Assembly: GCA_004555655.1 (NCBI GenBank)
Contig: SFHJ01000033.1
Location: forward strand, 1 to 19,179
DNA length: 19,179 bases
Source of the DNA: Clostridiales bacterium
Lineage (GTDB): Bacteria > Bacillota > Clostridia > Oscillospirales > Oscillospiraceae
Reading direction: 5' to 3'
Numbering within the stretch: the first letter of the stretch is position 1; each line of letters starts with the position of its first letter. A program made the translations under genes and the position numbers. The notes under the pieces were generated by a model. It ran no database searches, was not told the DNA's origin, and saw only the letters and a program-made list of their open reading frames with translations. Below are positions 6,044-11,902 of the stretch, in pieces.

Positions 6044-7369
6044 ATGTTAGACATGAAATTTATCCGGGAAAATCCCGACGCCGTCAAGGAAAATATCCGC
6101 AAGAAGTTTCAGGATGAAAAGCTTCCGCTGGTTGACGAGGTCATCGCGCTCGACGCGAAAAAGCGCGCCACGCAGCAGGAGGCCGAAAGCCTGAAGGCCG
6201 CGCGCAACAAGCTCTCCAAGGCCAATGGTCCGCTCTACGGCCAGCTCAAAAAGTGCACCGACGAGGCCAAAAAGGCCGAGCTGCAGGCGCAGATCGACGC
6301 CAATAACGCCACCGTCAAGCAAGATGACGAGCGCCGCGTGCAGCTGGACGCCGAGCAGACCGAGCTGGAAGGAAAAATCCGTGAGATTCTCTACGTCATC
6401 CCCAACATCATCGACCCCTCCGTGCCCATCGGCCCGGACGACAGCCACAACGTCGAGGCCGCGCGCTTCGGCGAGCCCGTCGTGCCCGATTTTGAAGTCC
6501 CGCATCACGTCGATATCATGGCCCGCTTCGACGGCATCGACAAGGACGCGGCAGGCCGCGTCGCCGGTATGGGCTTTTATTACCTGCTTGGCGATATCGC
6601 GCGGCTGCACGAGGCGGTTCTGGCCTACGCGCGCGATTTCATGATCGACGAGAAGCACTTCACCTACGTCATTCCGCCATTTATGATGCACGGCGACGTG
6701 GTCAAGGGCGTCATGAGCTTCCCTGAGATGGAGGCCATGATGTACAAGATCGAGGGCGAGGACCTGTACCTCATCGGCACGAGCGAGCACACCATGATCG
6801 GCCGCTTCATTGACCAGATCCTGCCGGAAAACCAGCTGCCGCTCACGCTCACGTCGTATTCCCCCTGCTTCCGCAAGGAGGTCGGCAGCCACGGTCTGGA
6901 GGAGCGCGGCGTCTACCGCATCCACCAGTTTGAAAAGCAGGAGATGATCGTCGTCTGCCGGCCCGAGGACTCGAACGACTGGTATGAAAAGCTGTGGCGC
7001 TACTCGGTCGAGCTGTTCCGCAATCTCGAAATTCCCGTGCGCCAGCTGGTCTGCTGCTCGGGCGATCTGGCCGACCTGAAGGTCAAGTCCTGCGACATTG
7101 AAGCGTGGAGCCCGCGCCAGCAGAAGTATTTTGAGGTCTGCTCCTGCTCGAACCTCGGCGACGCGCAGGCACGCCGGCTCAACATCCGCATCCGCGGTGA
7201 AGACGGCAAAAATTACCTCGCCCACACGCTCAACAACACCTGCGTCGCGCCGCCGAGAATGCTGATTGCCTTCCTGGAAAACCATCTGCAGGCCGACGGC
7301 TCGGTCACCATCCCCGCCGTGCTGCAGCCGTATATGGGCGGCAAGACGGTTCTCATTCCGAAGCACTGA
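6044..7369 (+). CDS. serS: Seryl-tRNA synthetase, divergent subtype
   Basis: A 441-aa class II synthetase charging tRNA-Ser. The N-terminal helical arm (about 30-105) is the coiled coil that grips the long variable arm of tRNA-Ser. The catalytic core has TSEH at 246-249 where E. coli-type enzymes have TAEV, motif 2 from Cys275 (CFRKEVGSHG, then RIHQFEK), SCSNLGDAQARR, and motif 3 NNTCVAPPR (397-405), where typical bacterial enzymes read NGSGLAVGR; the motif 3 arginine (Arg405) is kept. EVGSHG and the motif 3 replacement recall eukaryotic and archaeal SerRS more than E. coli SerRS. The start ATG at 6044 has GAGAGGT 6 nt upstream; an in-frame ATG at 6029 overlaps the preceding stop and lacks a good site. 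No T-box leader is possible in the 11-nt gap, so expression follows the par operon. Confidence 0.95.
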   Translation: MLDMKFIRENPDAVKENIRKKFQDEKLPLVDEVIALDAKKRATQQEAESLKAARNKLSKANGPLYGQLKKCTDEAKKAELQAQIDANNATVKQDDERRVQLDAEQTELEGKIREILYVIPNIIDPSVPIGPDDSHNVEAARFGEPVVPDFEVPHHVDIMARFDGIDKDAAGRVAGMGFYYLLGDIARLHEAVLAYARDFMIDEKHFTYVIPPFMMHGDVVKGVMSFPEMEAMMYKIEGEDLYLIGTSEHTMIGRFIDQILPENQLPLTLTSYSPCFRKEVGSHGLEERGVYRIHQFEKQEMIVVCRPEDSNDWYEKLWRYSVELFRNLEIPVRQLVCCSGDLADLKVKSCDIEAWSPRQQKYFEVCSCSNLGDAQARRLNIRIRGEDGKNYLAHTLNNTCVAPPRMLIAFLENHLQADGSVTIPAVLQPYMGGKTVLIPKH

Positions 7370-7408
7370 TGCGAATATTATATAAAAACAGAGAAAGGAG
7401 TGTTCACC

Positions 7409-7735
7409 ATGAAAAAGTTCTGGAAAGCACTGGGCATCACCGCGCTGGCCGCCAGCGTCATCCCCTATTACGTCGACAGCGATGAGAAAAAGTGCACGAA
7501 GACCATCCGCGCGCTGCTCTGGCAGATCAAGACCCATCCCAGCGAGAAGCACGAGGGCAAGACTGCGGCAGAGATTTCTCTGGGCTTTATGCTGCCCGAT
7601 TTCAAGGCGCTCGCCGCGCGCTGCAAGGGCGGCTGTGAGCAGGAGGAGGCGGCGGCAGAAGAAGCAGAGGCACCCACCGAAGAAGTCTCAGAGCAGCAAG
7701 CGCCCACAGAGCAGCCGCCCGCAGACGCGGAATAA
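7409..7735 (+). CDS. Small uncharacterised protein with acidic C-terminal tail
   Basis: A 108-aa protein of unknown family. A short hydrophobic N-terminal stretch (FWKALGITALAASVIPYYV, about 4-22) could be a membrane anchor or uncleaved signal. The middle is basic and carries three cysteines (KKC and RCKGGC). The last 35 residues are a low-complexity Glu/Ala/Gln/Pro tail (from EQEEAAAEE). The ATG at 7409 has AAAGGAG 8 nt upstream; a GTG at 7400 overlaps that site and is rejected. It lies 39 bp after serS and 15 bp before mscL, with no terminator between, so it is probably in the same transcript. The clean ribosome binding site and spacing support a real gene; no function can be given. Confidence 0.75.
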   Translation: MKKFWKALGITALAASVIPYYVDSDEKKCTKTIRALLWQIKTHPSEKHEGKTAAEISLGFMLPDFKALAARCKGGCEQEEAAAEEAEAPTEEVSEQQAPTEQPPADAE

Positions 7736-7750
7736 CACAAGGAGGTACAT

Positions 7751-8188
7751 ATGAAGAAATTTTTCCATGAGTTCAAGGAATTCATCTCGCGCGGCAATGT
7801 CATGGACATGGCCATCGGCGTTATCATTGCCAGCGCGTTCGGCAAGATCACCACGAGCCTGGTCAACGACGTGTTCATGCCGTTCATCGGCTGGCTGATC
7901 GGCGGCATCGATCTGGCGAAGCTCAACGTCACGCTCGCGCCCGCTGTTGTGGATGAGGCCGGCGAGGTGGTCAAGGAGGCCGTCGTCATCGGCATCGGCA
8001 CGTTCCTCACGACCATCATCGACTTTATCCTCGTCGCGTTCGTGGTGTTCCTTGTCGTCAAGGCGTTCAACACCGCGAAGAAGAAGCTGGAAAAGCCCGC
8101 CGCAGAGCCCGCGCCCGCTGCGCCGCCCGAGCCCACGAAGGAAGAGGTCCTGCTCACCGAGATCCGCGACCTGCTCAAGAACAAGTAA
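7751..8188 (+). CDS. mscL: Large-conductance mechanosensitive channel MscL
   Basis: A 145-aa membrane channel that opens under membrane tension to release solutes on hypo-osmotic shock. The N-terminal amphipathic helix FKEFISRGNVMDMAIGVII leads into TM1 (about 16-46) with the glycine/alanine-rich pore-lining face (AIGVIIASAFGKI). A periplasmic loop spans about 50-75, and TM2 (about 76-100) includes FLTTIIDFILVAFVVFLVV. A Pro/Ala/Glu-rich linker precedes the C-terminal helical bundle segment EEVLLTEIRDLLKNK, which is characteristic of the family. Length is normal. The start is supported by AAGGAGG about 6 nt upstream. It is the last gene before the shared terminator. Confidence 0.96.
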   Translation: MKKFFHEFKEFISRGNVMDMAIGVIIASAFGKITTSLVNDVFMPFIGWLIGGIDLAKLNVTLAPAVVDEAGEVVKEAVVIGIGTFLTTIIDFILVAFVVFLVVKAFNTAKKKLEKPAAEPAPAAPPEPTKEEVLLTEIRDLLKNK

Positions 8189-8229
8189 AAAACGCCCGCT
8201 GTTCGTTTGTCCGAACAGCGGGTTTTTTT
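8189..8229. terminator. Bidirectional intrinsic terminator between mscL and rnhA
   Basis: An 11-bp perfect stem (8195-8205 with 8212-8222), a 6-nt loop and seven T residues on the plus strand. A run of A residues before the stem supplies a T-tract for minus-strand transcription, so it can end both converging units. Confidence 0.93.
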
Positions 8230-8299
8230 CCGTCTTCGCTTTTCATGCAACACGGCAATGCACTGATACAATAACAGGCGCAGCGGTTCACACTTGGCC

Positions 8300-8737
8300 T
8301 TACCTGTACTTCTGGCTTTCCAATACGGCCTGCTGGTCGCAGCGGTTGTTCTTTTCATTTGCCGCGTGGCCTTTGACCCAGTGACAGTGCAGCCGGTGCG
8401 TCTCGGTCTGCTGCAGAAGCCGCTGCCAGAGATCGGGGTTCAGCGCGGGTTTTTTGTCGGCTTTCACCCAGCCGCGCGCGCGCCAACCCTTGGCCCAGCC
8501 CTTTTCCAGCGCGTCGATGACATACTTGGAGTCCGAGTACAGCTCCACCTCGCACGGCTCCTTCAGCGCCTCGAGCGCCGTGATGACGGCCGTCAGCTCC
8601 ATGCGGTTGTTGGTGGTGTTTGCCTCGCCGCCGGAGAGCAGCTTCTCCTGCCCGGCGTATTCCAGAATCGCGCACCAGCCGCCCGGGCCGGGATTGCCCG
8701 AACACGCGCCGTCGGTATAAATCGTAACAGTTTTCAA
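8300..8737 (-). CDS. rnhA: Ribonuclease HI
   Basis: A 145-aa RNase HI that cuts the RNA strand of RNA:DNA hybrids, including R-loops and primers. All four metal-binding acidic residues are present: Asp9 (YTDGA), Glu47 (NRMEL), Asp69 (YSDSK) and Asp134 (NRCDQ), with the catalytic His124 (VKGHA). The start is a TTG at 8735-8737 with AGGAGG 8 nt upstream; no ATG or GTG fits. The first 20 codons and the ribosome binding site are duplicated 167 bp upstream, around a palindromic repeat. The upstream copy's reading frame ends in TGA overlapping this TTG (TTGA). It converges on mscL and shares the terminator. It is intact as read, but its promoter region has been rearranged. Confidence 0.95.
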   Translation of the reverse strand: MKTVTIYTDGACSGNPGPGGWCAILEYAGQEKLLSGGEANTTNNRMELTAVITALEALKEPCEVELYSDSKYVIDALEKGWAKGWRARGWVKADKKPALNPDLWQRLLQQTETHRLHCHWVKGHAANEKNNRCDQQAVLESQKYR

Positions 8738-8753
8738 TACGCTGCCCTCCTGC
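8676..8753. repeat. 78-bp direct repeat, copy 1 (start of the intact rnhA)
   Basis: Identical base for base with 8843-8920, offset 167 bp. It covers the rnhA ribosome binding site, TTG start and first 20 codons. Eighty-nine bp separate the copies. Confidence 0.97.
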
Positions 8754-8777
8754 CGGCGGCTGTAAAGATTTGTTTCG

Positions 8778-8820
8778 ATCCCCTTTCGCCGGCTGCGCCG
8801 GCACCTTCCCGACAGGGAAG
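8778..8820. repeat. Palindromic intergenic repeat inserted in the rnhA leader
   Basis: The order is ATCCCCTTTCG, a GC hairpin (GCCGGC TGC GCCGGC), ACCTTCCC, GACA, GGGAAG. The same order of parts occurs in the right arm of the element at 11722-11853 (ATCCCTCCG, GC hairpin, CCACCTCCC, GGGAGG), suggesting one repeat family. A further hairpin (8824-8840) follows directly. Confidence 0.65.
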
Positions 8821-8823
8821 TAT

Positions 8824-8840
8824 GCCGCGCTTCGCGCGGC
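8824..8840. repeat. GC-rich 7-bp hairpin beside the duplicated rnhA end
   Basis: GCCGCGC, TTC loop, GCGCGGC. It lies 2 bp from the start of repeat copy 2 and is not followed by a T-tract. Confidence 0.7.
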
Positions 8841-8842
8841 TG

Positions 8843-8920
8843 CAGCCGCCCGGGCCGGGATTGCCCGAACACGCGCCGTCGGTATAAATCGTAACAGTTT
8901 TCAATACGCTGCCCTCCTGC
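8843..8920. repeat. 78-bp direct repeat, copy 2
   Basis: Exact copy of 8676-8753; carries the upstream ribosome binding site, TTG and 20 codons of rnhA. Confidence 0.97.
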
Positions 8921-9109
8921 ATGTGGCTCTTTTGCAAAACGTATCCCGCCTTGCAGGCATTTTCCCGTCAGCCTCGCAGAGTTTCGCGGCGCGCACGCCG
9001 CGAAAGCGATGTAAATCATTTTTCCCGGCGGCGTGTACGTCGGGAAAAATACGCCTCGGCCTGCAAACGTGCGAGCAAAGCGAGTGCGATGCAGCAGGCC
9101 GCAGCCCCT
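8921..9109. repeat. Hairpin-rich intergenic DNA between gyrA and rnhA, no gene seen
   Basis: This contains a 10-bp perfect hairpin (8982-8991 with 8996-9005), a 13-bp hairpin with one G-T pair (9018-9030 with 9038-9050), and an outer 8-bp inverted pair CGGCCTGC / GCAGGCCG around 9057-9101. No ORF here has a ribosome binding site or family resemblance, and no clear promoter is visible. It probably consists of one or more dispersed intergenic repeats. Confidence 0.6.
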
Positions 9110-9140
9110 TGCTGAAAAACCGCGAAGCGATTTTTCAGCA
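9110..9140 (-). terminator. gyrA terminator-like hairpin
   Basis: TGCTGAAAAA and TTTTTCAGCA arms (9110-9123 with 9127-9140, one mismatch) form a stem directly after the gyrA TGA at 9141-9143. The poly-T lies within the 3' arm, so efficiency is uncertain. Confidence 0.6.
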
Positions 9141-11639
9141 TCATGCCTGCTCCGCGGCTTCTTCCGCATCGACGCGCTCGATGGAGATGACGCGGTTGCC
9201 CTCTTCCACACGCATGAGGATGACGCCCTGCGTATCGCGCTTGTAGATGTTGATGTCCGACACCGGCATGCGGATGATGACGCCGCCGTTTTCAATGAGC
9301 ATCACATCGTCGTCGCCGCCCACGATGGCAACACCCGCCACGCAGCCGGTCTTGGCCGTGAGGTTGTAGTTTTTCAATCCCTTGCCGCCGCGCTGCTGCG
9401 GCTGGCGCTGGCCGTTTTCGCCGAGGCGCATATATTCGCTGAGCTCCGTGCGCTTGCCGTAGCCAAGCTCGGTGACGCTGAGAAGCTGCTTGCCCTCGGC
9501 CACGATGCCCGCGCCCACGACGTAGTCGCCGCCAGAGAGCGTAATGCCCTTCACGCCGGCTGCGTCCCGGCCCATGACGCGCACGTCATTTTCGTTGAAG
9601 CAGATGGCCATACCGTTTCTGGTGGCGAGCAGAATATCGTTTTCGCCCGTGGTCTTCATGACCGCGATCAGCTCGTCGCCTTCCGTCAGCGTCAGTGCGC
9701 GGATGCCCGCTTTTCTTGCGGTGTTGAGGCACGAGAGCGTCAGGCGCTTGACCGTGCCCTGCCTGGTGACGAAGATCAGATTGTCCTCGTCAAATTCCTT
9801 CACCGTGATGCCGGCCGTGACCTTTTCGCCGGGCTCGAGCGGCAAAATGTTCACCAGATTCGTGCCCTTGGCCATGCGTCCGGCCTCCGGGATCTGGTAG
9901 CCCTTGCGCCGGTGGACCTTGCCGAGGCTCGTGAAGAACAGAATGTAATCGTGCGTCGAGGCCGAGAATACGCCCTCGACAAAATCCTCCTCGCGCGTGG
10001 TCATGCCCGTCACGCCGCGGCCGCCGCGCTTCTGGCTGCGGTAGGTCGAAGCCGGGACGCGCTTGATATAGCCCGCGTGCGACATGGTAAAGACGCACTG
10101 CTCCTGTTCGATGAGATCTTCGATGTCGATCTCGTCCTCCACGTCCTGGATTTCGGTGCGGCGGTCGTCGCCGAACTTGTCGCGGATGGCGATGAGCTCT
10201 TCCTTGAGGACGGATTTGAGAAGCTGCTCGTCGGACAACAGCCGCAGATAGTACGCGATGCGCTCTTCCAGCTCTTTGTACTCGTTTTCCAGCTTCTCGC
10301 GCTCGAGCCCCTGCAGCCGCTTGAGCTGCATGTCAAGCACCACCTGTGCCTGAATCTCGGACAGGCCGAAGCGCTCCATCAGACGCTCCTTCGCGTCGTC
10401 GTAGCTCTCGCGGATGGTCTTGATGACCTCGTCAATGTTGTCCTCGGCGATGAGCAGTCCCTGCAGCACATGCTGGCGGTCCTGCGCCTTTTTGAGCTCA
10501 TACTTGGTGCGCCGGGTGATGACCTGCTCCTGGAACGCCAGATATTCGTCGAGAATGTGCCGCAGCGACAAAATACGCGGCTGCGACTGATCATTGACCA
10601 GCGCCAGCATCGTCACGCCGAACGTGGTCTGCATCTGCGTCTGGGCAAACAGGCGGTTTAAGACCACCTGCGCATTTGCGTCCTTTTTGAGCTCAATGAC
10701 GATGCGCATGCCGTTGCGGTCGGTCTCGTCGCGGATATCCGAGATGCCGTCGAGGCGCTTGTCGCGCACCTGCTCGGCCATGGCGGCGATGAGCTGGCGC
10801 TTGTTGACCTGATAGGGAAGCTCCGTCACGATGATGCGCTCGCGGTTCTGGCCGAACTCCTCAAGCTCGGTGCGCGCGCGCACGGTGATCTTGCCGCGGC
10901 CCGTGGCGTAGGCGGCGCGGATGCCGCTGCGGCCCATGATGATGCCGCGCGTGGGGAAGTCCGGGCCCTGAATGTGCTCCATGAGGTCAATGAGCTCCGC
11001 CTCGGGGTTGTCGAGCACGCACACGCACGCATCAATGACCTCGCGCAGGTTGTGCGGCGGAATGTTCGTGGCCATGCCGACGGCGATACCCGACGAGCCG
11101 TTGACCAGCAGATTCGGAAAGCGCGACGGCAGCACGCGCGGCTCTTTGCGCGTCTCGTCAAAGTTGGGGTCCCAGTCGACGGTGTCTTTTTCGATGTCGC
11201 GCAGCATTTCGTTGCAGAGCTTCGACATGCGCGCCTCGGTATAACGGTAGGCAGCAGGGGGGTCTCCATCGACGGAGCCGAAGTTGCCGTGGCCGTCGAC
11301 GAGTAAGTACCGCATGGAAAAATCCTGCGCCAGACGCACCAGCGCGTCGTAGACCGACTGGTCGCCGTGCGGATGGTACCGGCCCAGCACGTCGCCCACG
11401 CAGGTGGCGGACTTTTTAAAGGGCTTGTCGGACGTCAGCCCGTCCTCGTACATGGCATAGAGAATCCGCCGGTGCACGGGCTTCAGGCCGTCGCGCACGT
11501 CGGGCAGCGCGCGTCCCACGATGACCGACATGGCGTAGTCGATGTACGAGCTCTTCATCTCCTGCACCAGCTCGGACTGGACAATGGTCTGCTCGGGGAA
11601 CATGATATCCTCGGGCTTGTAATCTTTCTTATGTGCCAA
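9141..11639 (-). CDS. gyrA: DNA gyrase subunit A
   Basis: An 832-aa catalytic subunit that breaks and rejoins DNA to introduce negative supercoils. The winged-helix domain includes the quinolone pocket YHPHGDQSVYD (about 89-98) and the active-site Tyr133 in RYTEARM. NLLVNGSSGIAVGMATNIPPHNL and the coiled-coil tower follow. The C-terminal beta-pinwheel carries the GyrA box QQRGGKG (about 748-754), which separates GyrA from ParC. The pocket residue equivalent to E. coli Ser83 is Gln94 here; the acidic residue equivalent to Asp87 is kept. The start is set at a TTG (11637-11639) because AAGGAG lies 9 nt upstream; the next ATG (11603) would drop 12 residues and lacks such a site. It lies downstream of gyrB, separated by a 263-bp gap with a MITE-like repeat, so its promoter may be separate. 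Confidence 0.97.
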   Translation of the reverse strand: MAHKKDYKPEDIMFPEQTIVQSELVQEMKSSYIDYAMSVIVGRALPDVRDGLKPVHRRILYAMYEDGLTSDKPFKKSATCVGDVLGRYHPHGDQSVYDALVRLAQDFSMRYLLVDGHGNFGSVDGDPPAAYRYTEARMSKLCNEMLRDIEKDTVDWDPNFDETRKEPRVLPSRFPNLLVNGSSGIAVGMATNIPPHNLREVIDACVCVLDNPEAELIDLMEHIQGPDFPTRGIIMGRSGIRAAYATGRGKITVRARTELEEFGQNRERIIVTELPYQVNKRQLIAAMAEQVRDKRLDGISDIRDETDRNGMRIVIELKKDANAQVVLNRLFAQTQMQTTFGVTMLALVNDQSQPRILSLRHILDEYLAFQEQVITRRTKYELKKAQDRQHVLQGLLIAEDNIDEVIKTIRESYDDAKERLMERFGLSEIQAQVVLDMQLKRLQGLEREKLENEYKELEERIAYYLRLLSDEQLLKSVLKEELIAIRDKFGDDRRTEIQDVEDEIDIEDLIEQEQCVFTMSHAGYIKRVPASTYRSQKRGGRGVTGMTTREEDFVEGVFSASTHDYILFFTSLGKVHRRKGYQIPEAGRMAKGTNLVNILPLEPGEKVTAGITVKEFDEDNLIFVTRQGTVKRLTLSCLNTARKAGIRALTLTEGDELIAVMKTTGENDILLATRNGMAICFNENDVRVMGRDAAGVKGITLSGGDYVVGAGIVAEGKQLLSVTELGYGKRTELSEYMRLGENGQRQPQQRGGKGLKNYNLTAKTGCVAGVAIVGGDDDVMLIENGGVIIRMPVSDINIYKRDTQGVILMRVEEGNRVISIERVDAEEAAEQA

Positions 11640-11662
11640 TTTGCAGTTCTCCTTTTTCCTCG

Positions 11663-11696
11663 CTTCACAGCGGGGTGTTCTGCTTCCAATGTGAAG
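11663..11696. repeat. 7-bp inverted repeat in the gyrA leader
   Basis: CTTCACA (11663-11669) and TGTGAAG (11690-11696) with a 20-nt spacer, 24 bp upstream of the gyrA start. It could fold in the mRNA leader; significance is uncertain. Confidence 0.35.
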
Positions 11697-11721
11697 GGCT
11701 GTCAGCAAGCGCCGCACCCAG

Positions 11722-11853
11722 GGCTCCCTTGTGTAAAGGGAGCTGTCAGCAAAGCTGACTGAGGGATTGTATTCTTACATGATCCTGCCCGCAGCCGCAT
11801 GCAATCCCTCCGTCCCGCCTGCGGCGGGCCACCTCCCTTTACACAAGGGAGGC
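11722..11853. mobile_element. MITE-like inverted-repeat element between gyrB and gyrA
   Basis: Terminal inverted repeats begin GGCTCCCTTGTGTAAAGGGAG (left), with reverse-complement right end GCCTCCCTTGTGTAAAGGGAG. Each end is followed by a small internal hairpin and then GAGGGATTG or its complement CAATCCCTC. The centre (about 11770-11801) is non-coding. There is no transposase ORF and no obvious target-site duplication. The architecture resembles short non-autonomous palindromic elements known from intergenic DNA of gut Clostridia. Confidence 0.75.
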
Positions 11854-11902
11854 ATTTTACCGGAACACGCAGCGGTGCTTCATTGCAGCGGATATCAAAT
11901 CA

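Larger units (their letters stand above)
8734..8904 (-). pseudogene. Truncated duplicate of the rnhA 5' end (56-codon reading frame)
   Basis: This starts at the duplicated TTG (8902-8904) with the same AGGAGG site. It encodes the first 20 residues of RNase HI (through NPGPGG), then runs into 36 unrelated residues from the inserted repeat. Its TGA stop (8734-8736) overlaps the TTG of intact rnhA by two bases. It lacks three of the four catalytic residues, so it cannot be an active enzyme. It could act as a translated leader coupled to rnhA, or be inert debris. Confidence 0.7.

Noticed and set aside
6047..7552. 501-codon minus-strand open frame antisense to serS
   Set aside because: Shadow of serS; no recognisable domain and no initiation signal.
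9018..9050. 13-bp hairpin as a terminator
   Set aside because: No T-tract follows the stem on either strand; the T and A runs are inside the arms.
8300..9295. 331-codon frame extending rnhA upstream through the repeats into gyrA
   Set aside because: The upstream part is repeat and antisense-like low-complexity sequence. RNase HI homology begins exactly at the TTG with a strong ribosome binding site.
9033..10661. 542-codon plus-strand open frame antisense to gyrA
   Set aside because: GC-rich mirror frame of a conserved gene; no ribosome binding site, no domain, composition rich in His/Ala/Arg/Val.
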